Source of the DNA: Dysidea avara
Lineage: Eukaryota > Porifera > Demospongiae > Dictyoceratida > Dysideidae
Direction: 5' to 3'
NCBI RefSeq assembly: GCF_963678975.1
Contig: NC_089273.1
Span: forward strand, 32,612,973-32,676,972
DNA length: 64,000 nt
The position numbers were made by a program, and so were the translations under genes. Shown here in pieces: positions 1 through 9,835 of this stretch. How positions within the stretch are numbered: position 1 is the first letter of the stretch; each line of letters starts with the position of its first letter. The notes beneath the pieces are model-generated. The model had not been told where the DNA came from, did no database searches, and saw only the letters and a program-made list of their open reading frames with translations.

Positions 1-540
1 AGATAACACAGCTTCTTAGTTTGTTGAGTGCAAGAGCTAATATTACATCGCAAAAAGGCATTGGCTGAGTTCGCTTTATAGGTAAGTGTAACAATCTTAT
101 TATTCCGGAATTATTCTCACGAAATTGCTAACCTATTATTCTCACAATTATGCCGGCATATTAGGCGCAGGCCTATTTCCAAACTTCTGCTGTACACAAT
201 TTTAAATCTAGGAGGGTTTGGGGCAAGATTTTCAAGAAAATTGTGTAATTTGAAATTGAATCTGTTAGCAATATTGACAGTTTAAAATATAATTAAGTTA
301 GGTATAATGTACGCTGCTTAATTGTGCTTGCTTCTGTTACAGTATCAGGTGCAGACTAAAGAGTTAAGGGACAGAGCAAACTTTATATTTGAAGCATACA
401 ACAGACATGGATGTTGTTCTGGGGGTATTGGCATGTCCACAGGACGATTTTCAGATCTTAACACTGTTATAAGATTTTGGACTGTGTTTTACTGTGTTGG
501 TACAGTAAATAAAGTAGCTGGCTAGCTACTTACAGTTTTT
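1..540. other. Unassigned non-coding sequence
   Basis: I recognise no gene, repeat or transposon here. A 67-codon open stretch from about 322 has no recognisable similarity. It is preceded by a CAG that could be a splice acceptor and contains an AATAAA near 508, so it could be an orphan 3' exon, but nothing further supports this. Confidence 0.3.
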
Positions 541-547
541 AAGAGAA

Positions 548-898
548 ATATAAAATGTGGCTGTTCTATTAGAGTGGTTGACTGCTCTATTAGAGTATTT
601 CGATCTGAACTTTTGTACCGTTGCAAATCACTGTAAAATATAATTTTGATTACCTGAATACACTTGACCAGTTTCTGGAAACCTCAGAAACCCCCTAGAT
701 CCGCCCCTGAGAGAAATACCTTGGAGTAATGCTTTGACAATTGCTGTACAGATGGAGTAATCATCTTAGAAAGGTTCGTCAGTGGTGTAGAAGAAGCAGA
801 ATTAAAGCCACGGAGTTATAACACGAAATACAACTTGGTGTAGCAAGTGCAAGATCGAGATACTCTAATAGAGCAGTCATCCTAATAGAGTAGTCACC
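548..898. repeat. Diverged core of composite minisatellite element, with inverted box motifs
   Basis: The box TCTATTAGAGTATTTCGATC lies near 580-602. Its inverse, GATCGAGATACTCTAATAGAG, lies at about 853-874 (20-base core quoted elsewhere). The sequence between them, about 700-850, resembles the conserved core seen at 39.2-39.5 kb: it shares a GCTGTACAGATGGAGTAA-like stretch and then the box. This appears to be a decayed copy of the element described at 38.7-46.4 kb, directly followed by the same minisatellite. Confidence 0.5.
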
Positions 899-899
899 C

Positions 900-1462
900 C
901 AAGAAATCAGCTAGAAACAAGTAATCTGTATAGGGATCAGCTACAAACAAATCACCCTGTAAAGAGTTCAGTAACAAACAATTCTCTCTGTAGATAGATC
1001 AGCTAGAAGAAGTTATCTTGTAGGGAGTTCAACTACGGAAAGAGATATTTCAGCTAGAAGAAGTTACCTTGTAGAGAGTTCAGCTATAAAGAAACCATCA
1101 TGTAGAGAGTTCAGCTGCAAACAAATCACCTGTAGAGAGTTCAGCTACAAACAAATCTCCCTGTAGAGAGATCAGCTAGAAGAAGTTGTCTTGTAGAGAG
1201 TTCAGCTATAAACAAATCACCTTGTAGAAAGATCAGCTAAAATAAGCCACCTTGTAGAGAGTTCAGTTACAAAGCAACTACCATGTAGAGATTTCAGCTA
1301 TAAACTAGTGAGACATCAGCTAGAAGAAGTTACCTTGAAGAGAATTCAGCTACAAAGAAACCATCATGTAGAGAGTTCAACTACAAACAAGTGACCTTGT
1401 AGAGATATCAGCTAGAAGAAGTCACCTTGTAGAGTGTTCAGTTACAAAGAAACCACCATGTA
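900..1462 (+). repeat. 31-bp minisatellite array, copy 1
   Basis: Degenerate tandem units of about 31 bases follow the pattern GTAGAGAGTTCAGCTAC then AAACAAATCACCCT. Single-unit variants say CAGCTAGAAGAAGT. The array ends with TTCTGTAATAAAT, the same terminal phrase that ends the array at 45.8 kb and, inverted, the one at 15.03 kb. It is therefore part of a mobile composite unit rather than an isolated satellite. The block ends in an AT-rich microsatellite at 1483-1518. Confidence 0.85.
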
Positions 1463-1520
1463 GATAATTCTGTAATAAATAATGTATTATATATATTATA
1501 TATATATATAATATTATACG

Positions 1521-2150
1521 TGTGATCCAATTTTGGAAAACCATCCCTTTTGGCATAGTGGTCAATTTCCTCTTTTGTGGCTAATATGAGGCACTGGGTG
1601 TTTATCTATCTTGTGTCAAAATTTCAGCTTGATATCTTGAAGGGTTACAGAGGTATGGTCAATTTACTGTCTAATACATTACAACTGAAGTAACTTTTCA
1701 TCCTAATGCATTGAATTCTGTGAGTGATTAAGCATGTCAAATTGTGACAAATCACTTTATTTACAAATAATTCCATTCCTACTCTCTAAAAATATTCTAA
1801 AGAGACTTCTGATAGTTAAAAAAAGTGTTCCGGGTCTTTTTCTTCAATTAATTCCATGTGTCATTGCCTAAGACTTAGTTTTAACCATTCTAACACCTGA
1901 ACAAATCACCCCATTTGTAAGTTAATTGTTGTCCCACACATGGTGAAATCACTACATGGTCTGATAAAATCATCCATATCTCCTAGCAGAAAGAAACTGT
2001 GGGTGTGACATTTGACAGTAAGAAGGCTTAATAGTTGCTTTATCCAAACGTGGAAAAATAATAATTAAAAAAATATTGCTGAAATTTTCAATTGAGTTTT
2101 CCTGCAAATTTTGCATGTGCCCAAAAGTATGGTTTTCCAAAATTGGGTCA
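1521..2150. mobile_element. TIR element of about 630 bases, non-autonomous
   Basis: The left end TGTGATCCAATTTTGGAAAA and the right end TTTTCCAAAATTGGGTCA are imperfect inverted repeats extending about 24 bases. The element sits between AT-rich tracts (TATACG on the left, CGTATA on the right), compatible with a TA target. No coding capacity. The TGTGA(C/T)CC ends resemble those of the 648-base family (5687-6334) and the 251-base element (19447-19697), suggesting one transposase superfamily. Confidence 0.6.
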
Positions 2151-2490
2151 CGTATATATATAGTATATGTAATATATAAACCATGGTTACAAGGTGTATT
2201 GCACTTATATACACCCTGACTCCGAAGTCAGAGGAAGTTTACCGTTGACAAACGCCGAGGCGAAGTGAGCCATGGTTCATATGATATATACCATGTTTTT
2301 AAATTAATCTGCACTACATCACTTATTAACAACCCATATGCACACAAACCAAATTAAAGTATATACTTACACTTAATTCGCCATAGTTCGGCATGGTAGA
2401 CACACTGGAACACTCCTCTCACAATTCAGCTCTCACAATGAAGAATCAAATTGATTGTGGGACTTAGTAAACATATCTCCGTATATCACC
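2151..2490. other. Unassigned AT-rich spacer
   Basis: The stretch 2180-2280 contains a short inverted CCATGG pair (AACCATGGTTAC near 2180 and GAGCCATGGTTC near 2269) that could bound a very small MITE of about 100 bases. The rest shows no gene or repeat that I recognise. Confidence 0.3.
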
Positions 2491-2494
2491 AGGA

Positions 2495-2760
2495 CTTGTC
2501 CGTCCTTTTTTTACAGCTAGGCTGTTTTTGATTAGATATCACTTTCTTTTTGTAATTTCAAACCTAAAGCTAGCCTATGGCTAGCTTTAGGTATTACTTT
2601 TAACTTGTCTTTTTCGTTACCACAGATCGAGAGAGAAGATTATTATGAGGAAGATTTTAATGATTTGTTTAGCTACATGTATATTTAAGCATAAATTTTT
2701 AATTGTGTTGATTGATCATAAAAATAAGTCGCATAGGTTAAACTGTTTGCAACTACAGCG
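2495..2760 (-). repeat. Head module of composite minisatellite element
   Basis: CTTTTTTTACAGCT, then AGGCTGTTTTTGATTAGAT, then a 31-base hairpin and CTTTTTCGTTACCACAG recur in the same order and orientation at 14815-14940. Part of the phrase recurs at 46330-46375. In both full loci this module lies on the array side of the element. Here the array follows at about 2805. Confidence 0.6.
2562..2592. repeat. Conserved 14-3-14 hairpin
   Basis: This is a perfect stem ACCTAAAGCTAGCC / GGCTAGCTTTAGGT around the loop TAT. The equivalent hairpin at 14874-14904 has the same geometry and loop but different bases, with four compensatory pair changes. Confidence 0.8.
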
Positions 2761-2804
2761 AAATGTGTATGTAGTTCTACAGGGAGCCTCATAATGTAAC
2801 TGTA

Positions 2805-4035
2805 CTCTTTGACTACATGGTGAATGGTTTGTAGCTAAAATCACCACATGGTGGCTTATTTCTAGCTGAAACACTCAACAAAATATAGCTGAATTCTCTC
2901 CTGTTTCCAGCTGATCTCTCTACTGGAAGACTTGTTTCTGGCTGACCTCTCTACAAGGTGATTTGTTTCTAGCCAATCTCTACAGGGTGAATTGTTTCTA
3001 GCTGATCTTTCTACAGGGTGAATTATTTCCAGCTGCGCTCTCTATAGGATGACCTGATTTAGATGATCTCTCCACAGGTGACTTGTTTCTAGCTACATTC
3101 TCTACAGGGTGACTTCAAATGTAGTTGAACACTCTACTAGGTAGGGACAGATCCAGGAGCTGGCAAGGCGAAGGGCACAAACAAGCTAAGTTATAGGTGG
3201 TTGGAGAGAGCAGATTCTCTTGTATTTTTAAAGTAGCAAATAATCACCTCTTAGCATTGTCTTACATCTTATTTTGCAATTTTGTCCTTTGTGAAGTATT
3301 AAAAACTGTTTTAAAGGCTAGAATGTCCAGCAACACGATAATTATTTTAGAGGCGCTTAGTATGCACGAAGGTGCTGGGTGACAGTCTGATAGTTGCTTT
3401 TGCTTGTTTTAGGTGAGTTTGCAATAAATGTTAGCAATTTGTACATATTATTATGTAGCTATGTATATTATAGACTGATAAGACTTAGTATTTCAATCAA
3501 AAGAAGTATGTCTCCTTCACAAAGTGTGTGTGTGTGTTGGGGGGGGGGGGGGGGGGGGGGGAATTCATCCTGGATCCACCATTACTAGATGACTTGATCC
3601 AACTGAGTTCTCTACAGGGTAATTTGTTTTTGGCTGATCTCTCTACAGGGTGATTTGTTTTCAGCTGATCTCTCTACATGGCTGCATGCTTGTACTGAAC
3701 TCTCTACAGGATGACTTGAAAAATAGTTGAACTCTTTGCAGGTAACAGGGTAACTTAATTTCCTAACTAATCTCTCTACAGGGACTGTGCAGGGTATAGC
3801 TGATCTTTCTGCTGAGAGATTTGTTCACATGATAGCTGGATTCTCCATGGGGTGACTTGAAAAGTAGTTGGGCTCTTACATGGTGACTTTATCATGCTAG
3901 TCTCTCTACAGCCTCACTTTACAAGTTGCCTTGTTTCAAGCTGATCTCTCTATAGAGTGATTTTTTCTAGCTGATCTCTCTACAGCGTGATTGTTTCTAG
4001 CTAATCTGACTTATTTCTAGCTGAGCTCCCAGAGA
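2805..4035 (-). repeat. 31-bp minisatellite array, copy 2, interrupted
   Basis: Units read TAGCTGATCTCTCTACAGGG plus TGACTTGTTT, the reverse complement of the array unit at 39.6 kb. The array occupies about 2805-3142 and about 3590-4030, with an inserted element between. Many units are substituted, so this is an old array. Confidence 0.8.
3143..3582. mobile_element. hAT-like insertion with a 23-G tract
   Basis: The array is broken by a sequence beginning near GTAGGGACAGATCCAGG and ending TCCTGGATCCACCAT, whose ends are inverted around GATCCAGGA. Flanks share TACTAG, a partial target duplication. Inside, a (GT)n run leads into 23 consecutive G (3539-3561). The right part, with CAATCAAAAGAAGTA then TCTCCTTCACAA, resembles 62440-62480, so the family has a second copy there. 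Short ORFs inside are not convincing genes. Confidence 0.5.
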
Positions 4036-4369
4036 AGAGCCTGTGAAATGAGATAGTAAACTTCATGTAGTTTTCAAGGACACTGCCTATAAAAATTCAT
4101 AGACACTGCTTATGAAACTTTGACAATTCATGGCCACTGCAACCATGAAATTTTCTTGTGCCATGACATAATTTGTCAGTTCTATAAAATTATCATCAAA
4201 TCATGAGTATTTCATGGCATGGATATTACAATGAAATATCAGTGAAATGACTTTAATTATTATTATTATTATTATTATTATTACTAGGACCGGGTCACAC
4301 ATAACCAAGTAAATTGTTTACGTATAAGACAACTTCAATTCTGTTTCTCTAACTGATGTATAGTAAGTA
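4036..4369. other. Unassigned spacer with ATT microsatellite
   Basis: Contains a (TTA)n microsatellite at about 4254-4283. The preceding CATGAAA-rich sequence (4080-4240) has repeated short words around CATGGCA and TTCATGG. No gene seen. Confidence 0.4.
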
Positions 4370-4620
4370 CAGTAGGACCTCCACTATCCAAGCATCTGTG
4401 TGCCAGTTCAGTTATAAAAGTGTTAAGATAAGTGAATTCGTTTGTATAAATCAAGCCCATTCATTTATATAGTAAGTTCCGTTCAACTGCTCTACACTTA
4501 CTCTACTAGAACGTTCACCTAATAACAGAATACTCAAATATAACTGTCACTTACACTGTTCAGATAATAAAGAGTTCAGATAATAAAGAGTTCAGATAAT
4601 CAAGATTCAAGGTCCTGCTG
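4370..4620. mobile_element. pogo/Tigger-like MITE, 251 bases
   Basis: The left end CAGTAGGACCTCC and the inverted right end AGGTCCTGCTG are flanked by TA on both sides (4368-4369 and 4621-4622). CAGT termini with a TA duplication are typical of pogo-type MITEs. The 3' half has three near-tandem copies of TTCAGATAATAAAGAG. A related, larger and interrupted copy lies at 14458-17992. Confidence 0.75.
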
Positions 4621-4874
4621 TATCAGCTGGTTACGTCACCATTGCATAGCATTTATGGTAACCTTTACCTTGTATAAATAATTTGAGTTTGGTAACCTTC
4701 CGTGTATACAGCAATGCTATGTACAATGGAAAGGTGGCCAAACTCAAACTATTTATTGCTACTAGAGAATCTTACACTTTGCTTTATTTATTACCATGTA
4801 CTTCACAGATTAGTATTCAGCAGGAGGTGGCACAAATCCCCCTCCTTTCAACCCAATAAGTAAGATGTAGGAGG
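4621..4874. repeat. Small inverted repeat
   Basis: TTGAGTTTGGTAACCTTCC at about 4682 is mirrored by GGTGGCCAAACTCAAAC near 4734, and GCATAGCATTTATGG near 4644 pairs loosely with CAATGCTATGTACAAT. This suggests a foldback of about 120 bases. It is followed by ordinary AT-rich sequence. Confidence 0.4.
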
Positions 4875-4927
4875 CAGGGCCACCCAGAGAAATTAAAGGG
4901 CCAAGGGCAAAGAGTTAAAATGGGGCC
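4875..4927. mobile_element. hAT-like terminus cut by assembly gap
   Basis: CAGGGCCACCCAGAGAAATT followed by AAAGGGCCAAGGG matches, as an inverse, the right end of the 192-base hAT MITE at 46488-46679. The gap hides the rest. Confidence 0.55.
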
Positions 4928-5127
4928 NNNNNNNNNNNNNNNNNNNNNNNNNNNNNNNNNNNNNNNNNNNNNNNNNNNNNNNNNNNNNNNNNNNNNNNNN
5001 NNNNNNNNNNNNNNNNNNNNNNNNNNNNNNNNNNNNNNNNNNNNNNNNNNNNNNNNNNNNNNNNNNNNNNNNNNNNNNNNNNNNNNNNNNNNNNNNNNNN
5101 NNNNNNNNNNNNNNNNNNNNNNNNNNN
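4928..5127. other. Assembly gap of 200 N
   Basis: Exactly 200 N bases, a conventional scaffold gap size, so the true length is unknown. Open reading frames across it are artefacts. Confidence 0.99.
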
Positions 5128-5560
5128 TCCAAATCGCACACCAGGCAAAATCAAACTAACACCACCAGTGGATAGCTACAATATCGTAGTAGTTTTGATA
5201 CTCAGTACCATTCAAACTACTCGAGGCTAGTTTCAACAGACGTCTTTCTGGGGGTGGGGGGTAGTAGAGCTCGAATGGCGGTTTTAGGCCTTGCCAAGGA
5301 CCTGGCCTGGCAAGCCTGGTAATGTAGGCCAGACTTTTTTCTGTGAATTTTGCAACATATCAACCACTAAGGAGCCAACACAGCCCAGTAATCTCGTCTC
5401 TGGACTCCATTCGTGGTCTATCTCCATTTTGAAATCTAACCCTTGCCCACCCTCCACCCCTTTGCGAGCACACGTGATACTACTTCGCTCGTCCAACAGC
5501 TCAGATTTTCAATCTTATTTGGTGGGGAAGTCTACATTACCAGAAATTTAGTACAGTTTT
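5128..5560 (+). mobile_element. Diverged truncated copy of the 648-base MITE
   Basis: Starting inside the family at TCCAAATCGCACA, this follows the 5687-6334 element through the ACCACCAGTGGATAGCTAC and CTACTTCGCTCGTCCAAC landmarks, with many substitutions. The left end is lost in the gap and the right end stops near 5560. It is much older than the three near-identical copies. Confidence 0.8.
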
Positions 5561-5686
5561 TGGTCGTGTGCATTAGTGTAGGCAACCTGTGTAAAATATT
5601 CTAATAATACAATCACTTTTGAATGCGATGCTTTTAAAGCAATGCATATGTTGGAATAAATGTCTAAGGTCGTTTAGATCTTGATA

Positions 5687-6334
5687 TGTGACCAGATTTT
5701 ACAGAACCGATCCAAATCGCACATCAGGCAAAATCAAACTAACACCACCAGTGGATAGCTACACTATCGTACTACACGTTTTGACCCTCAGCACTACTCA
5801 AACTACACGAGGCTGGTTTTTACACACGTCTTTTCTGGGTGGTGTGGAGTGCTCAAATGGCGGTTTCAGGCCTTGTGAAGGACCTGGCTTGGCAAGAGTC
5901 AGTGGTTTACTGGTGGACAGCCTTATAATGTTGGCCAGACGTGTTCTCTGTTGATTTTGCTACATACCAGCCACTAAGGAGCCAGCACAGCCCTGTAATC
6001 TCGTGTCTGGACTCCAATCGTGGTCTGCCTCCATTTTGAGGTCTAACTCTTGCCCTCCCCGCCACCCCCCAACCTCCACCCCTTTGTGAGCACTCGTGAT
6101 ACTACTTCGCTCGTCCAACTGCTCAGATTTTCTATCTTATTTGGCGGGAAACTGTACAAGCAGCTACAAGTACTGGAAGTGACTTGAAAGGTAACAGATT
6201 GATGCATCTTTTGTGTAAATTTCATACGCGTGCTTGCTATCCTTGGAGAGTTATGCTGGCTTCAATTCTTTAAAACCGTTTATCTCGGAACTTCTAATGT
6301 GCGATTTGGATCGTTTTTCCAAAATCCAGTCACA
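5687..6334 (+). mobile_element. 648-base TGTGAC MITE, copy A
   Basis: The ends TGTGACCAGATTTTACAGAA and AAAATCCAGTCACA form imperfect inverted repeats. TA lies on both sides (5685-5686, 6335-6336). Length is exactly 648, equal to copy B (18301-18948). Copy C in the BEL element is 690. It carries one unit of a GGTGGAGGCTGGGG-type 14-mer (inverse here, near 6062-6078). ORFs within it recur in every copy and are shadows. Confidence 0.9.
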
Positions 6335-6654
6335 TATAAAGAGGCACTTAATCCCATAGGGCTCCCATGGGAAGATTTAACGTGAGCAGTCCCATGGGTC
6401 ACTCATGGGAAGGAATAACGTCACTATACCTTTGGGTGACTCATGGGAAGATTTTACGCACTTTACACTCACACAAAATGCTGGTAGAAGGTAGGAGATC
6501 CACTTGAGAGCCTTACTCCTGGGAAGATTTCACGTAACTTCGTAAATCACGTGATACGAATGCCACGTGATGCAAAGTAACCTCGTGAACATTTTTGAAC
6601 GAGATTCCTATCAACTTGTTAAACTAATCGCATGAGAAGAAGGAACCATCATTA
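6335..6654. repeat. Short imperfect CATGGGAAGATTT repeats
   Basis: CCCATGGGAAGATTTAACG recurs, with drift, four times between about 6365 and 6535 (TCATGGGAAGGAATAACG, TCATGGGAAGATTTTACG, CTGGGAAGATTTCACG). This is an irregular tandem array of roughly 35-60 base spacing. No gene. Confidence 0.5.
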
Positions 6655-7036
6655 GGCCACTCCAAATAAATTCTCTGTTTCCCGTCCACCGCCCGCATCT
6701 GGTTACTGCCAGCTCTAAATATTCCATTATTCCGTATTCTTTCATTATTTTCCGGTTATTCTTGCATACTGATAGGCTCAGTAAAAACAGTGTCAGCAGT
6801 GCTATCAAGTCAGCACAAATTTCACGTTTGAGTTATGTTTGCAACTTACAAAGGAAGGAACAAGCTTAAGCATGTTTTTATGCAGCCTTTTTGGCAGTGC
6901 CAGGCAAATAATGGCTTGAATAGCTCGAGGAATAGCTAGCCTAATCTTATAATGAAATAATGGAAATGGACCGCCCGCCCACATGCAAATATGCCTGAGT
7001 CCAGGACGGGAAACAGAGAATTTATTTGGAGTGGCC
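6655..7036. mobile_element. Harbinger/PIF-like MITE, 382 bases
   Basis: The 33-base perfect terminal inverted repeats begin GGCCACTCCAAATAAATTCT. They are flanked by TTA direct repeats (6652-6654 and 7037-7039), the three-base TWA-type duplication of PIF/Harbinger elements. No transposase is present. The perfect ends suggest recent activity. Confidence 0.8.
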
Positions 7037-7130
7037 TTATTGAATGATGCAGAAAGTGTACAAATAAAGGCAGGTAAATCCTAGGATGCATGCGACCAAA
7101 CAGGACCACAGAAGGAACTTGCATGGTCCT

Positions 7131-7460
7131 CATTTAAACAATAGTGTTGAGATGTGTTTTCTGTGGAGATCAAGATCTACATGGATTTTACTACTGCTCT
7201 GCTTTGGAAATCCTCTTTACTTCGCACAACCCAGTAGCTCTGTGAATGCTGAGCCATTGGCTGTTGGTGTCATAATTGGAATAGCCCTTCTAGTTACTGT
7301 AGTGGCTGCAGTATACTTACATACAATTCCCTTAGTCATGCGAGGGTAAGCTTGCTACTATTGCATTACTTCAATGCAACTACAGCTAGCTAATTTTAGA
7401 TTGTACACTGCTTTCTTCCTGATAGACGCATGGGGAATGCTATAGATACAATAGGGGTAA
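7131..7460 (+). CDS. Possible first exons of a small membrane protein
   Basis: An ATG at about 7152 opens a frame with a basic start, a hydrophobic leader (STWILLLLCFG) and then a strong transmembrane helix (LAVGVIIGIALLVTVVAAVY). The frame runs to GCGAGG before GTAAGC, a good splice donor at about 7349. A following short exon (CCTGATAG acceptor, then ACGCATGGGGAATGC, about 7426-7457) ends before GTAAAAGG. The order leader plus single helix suggests a type I membrane protein or leader exon. The family is not recognised and it may be a fortuitous ORF. Confidence 0.35.
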
Positions 7461-7479
7461 AAGGTGAGTTTAAGATTTC

Positions 7480-8867
7480 TCAGAGGATCAAATGCAGCTT
7501 GGACACAGGAGTATGACAAACTTTTACAATCACATGAAAATTTTAATCTGAAACATGGTGGCGACTATTCAAAAAAATTGTTATTCCTATGGCTTTATAC
7601 AAAGAGAAATGAATTCACTTATTTAAAAAAGTCATTATGCAATTTTGGGTGTATACCAAATCACAACTAAAGGTCATGTATTCACTGCTACAGAAGACAA
7701 TAACATCATAATACCTTTAGGGTTAGTGAAATAGTGCCAACCAGAAACAAAGAATGGTGCACTACTTTCAACCTCCTCAGGTAACTCTATAAAAGGAATA
7801 CCACCAGTAATATAGCTAGGTAAATGATGAGTGAGAAAGAAAATTGGAAAACGTTGACAAATAAAAGTGAATATCAGTATCCTGGTGTGTATGAAACTGC
7901 CCAGCTTCAGTGTGTTTATCAAATATATGATTACAAAATATTAGAACAATCAGTGTAAAGTGATCCACAATTTATTTGGAATGATATCCAGTTGTATAAA
8001 GGAAAGTTAAACAAAGTAAGGCTGTTGGAAATGGATGTAGTTGGTAAAAAAAATTACTATCAATCTACACCCTGTGGCGGAGTGAAGTATGCAGGGAGCC
8101 TTCATGCAACTATGTTGCTGCATTGTGAGAAAAAAGACAATGCAAACTGCATCCATCTGCACCACTAAACCATGTGAATGACTGTCCAGTAGAGTTTGCA
8201 TATTTGTTTCCAGGAAACTCAAATGACAGCCGTCATTGGATATTTGCACTCGTCAGAAATCAAAAAGAACTGATGATTAATTTACATAGTCATGCAATTA
8301 ATGGGCCAACTAAAACTGTCAAGTGTGTACAGGAAAATATTTCTAGAGCTGCATCACGTAATTTAACACCAACACCTATTGATATAAGTGAAGGAAGGGA
8401 TTAGAATCTGTGCCCATTGTAGTTGATAAGGCTAGTACACATTTGGGCCGAATAAGGACAGAAGTAAAAAAGGCCTAACTGATGTCATCTGCAGAGAAAA
8501 CATTTGACCTTTTACAATTGGAACAGAATTTTGATAAAATTGATGCAGAAGAAATAAAATGGCTAGGTGACACTACTCAAGGATATGTGGATAAAAACTA
8601 TCAATAACATACCTAGTTTCTGCTGGACTGGAGAACGGAATAAACTACATATTCACAATGAATCCATATATGAGTGAATTGCTATCATTGTCTGAGTTTA
8701 TACAAACAGATATAACAATACAATGTAAGTACAGAATTACATACTTGTCTAATGCTGTAGCATTTGACTATCACTTGATGGAATGGGAAGTGGCGGCTAG
8801 GGTACATCTTTCCCATCAAAATAGTGATGTGCATGCACTTGTTTTCACCAAAATGTTTATGCGAAGC
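7480..8867 (+). pseudogene. Relic of FLYWCH/MULE-type transposase
   Basis: Fragments in several frames read like one decayed protein. About 8040-8150 resembles an FLYWCH-like finger (CGGVKY, then HATMLLHCEKKD). About 8175-8400 contains CPVEFAYLFPGNSNDSRHWI, and about 8470-8600 is a lysine/aspartate-rich stretch. About 8658-8867 contains FIQTDIT and YLSNAVAFD, a pattern I associate with the first catalytic Asp of MULE transposases. Stops and frameshifts separate the pieces. It ends abruptly where the integrase relic begins. The family assignment comes from pattern memory and is uncertain. 7674-8000 shows no recognisable coding. Confidence 0.45.
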
Positions 8868-9835
8868 GGATCATCCCAATTAAAAAACATACGCAAAAAT
8901 CTTGAATCATTTTTATTGGCCACATCTGAGAAAAGATATTTCTGAAAATTGCAAGTCCTGCCATGTGTGCCAGATGGTTGAAAAATCAAATAAAACAATC
9001 TCTGTGGCACCTCTCAAATTGATCCCGATTTGCAGTGAACCATTTAGTGAGATTATTATTGATTGTGTCGGCCCTCTGCCCAAAACTAAATCTGGAAATC
9101 AATACTTACTTACAATCATGTACAGGTTTACATGTTTTCCAGAGGCTATCCCTCTTCGCAACATTAAAGCACACCGAATTGTAGAATCCCTTGTCAAGTT
9201 TTTCTCATTGGTGGGTCTTCCTACCTTGGTTCAATCAGACCAAGGCTCTAATTTTATGTCGAATGCCATGCAGCAGGCCACTTATCAGTTGGGGATTAAG
9301 TAGTGTAAATCAGCCACATGTCATCCAGAATCACAAGGAGCACTCAAACATTTTTACAAAACATGATTCATGCTTACTGTTTTCAGTATAAGAAGCAATG
9401 GGATCAACGAATCTACTTGCTACTTTTTGCGGTACATGAAGCAGTTCAGGAATCACTAGGCTTTAGCCCATTTGAACTAGTTTTTGGATGTACTGTACGT
9501 GGGCTGCTTAAGGTATTGAAGGAAAGCTGGCTGAAAGAGGAGTCCCTCAATTTGTTAGACCAAGTGTCTAATCTTCGCAATAGACTAACAGTAGTCTGTG
9601 AGCTTGCTCAAAAGAAGATGAAGTCCTCCCAGACCAAGATGAAGATGTGGTATGGTAAGAATGCTAAGCAACGTCATTTCAGTGTTGGAGACGAAGTACT
9701 TGTATTGTTACCCCTTCAGAGCCACCCTCTTCAAGCAAGGTATTTTGGCCCATATTCGGTAGCTAAGAAAGTGAATGAGGTGGACTATGTTATTAACACT
9801 CCTGACAGGTGAAAGTCACAGCGTTTATGTCATGT
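8868..9835 (+). pseudogene. Integrase (Gmr1-like), frameshifted
   Basis: An HHCC finger remnant carries CKSCHVC (about 8951). The catalytic core has IDCVGPLP (first Asp, about 9060), VQSDQGSNF (second Asp, about 9230) and HPESQGAL (Glu, about 9325). The last of these lies just after an in-frame TAG at 9301 and before a frameshift. The C-terminal GPY/F-type module reads GDEVLVLLPL to RYFGPY (about 9690-9760) and ends in HVNMMKPY. An Asp commonly following in the DRFT motif is Tyr here. Inactive. Confidence 0.85.

Noticed and set aside
4893..5159. Open reading frames spanning the N run
   Set aside because: They consist of unknown residues from the assembly gap and have no evidential value.
5688..5954. 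88-codon ORF recurring at 18302-18568
   Set aside because: It recurs only because both lie in copies of the 648-base MITE. Copy C and the diverged copy do not preserve it.
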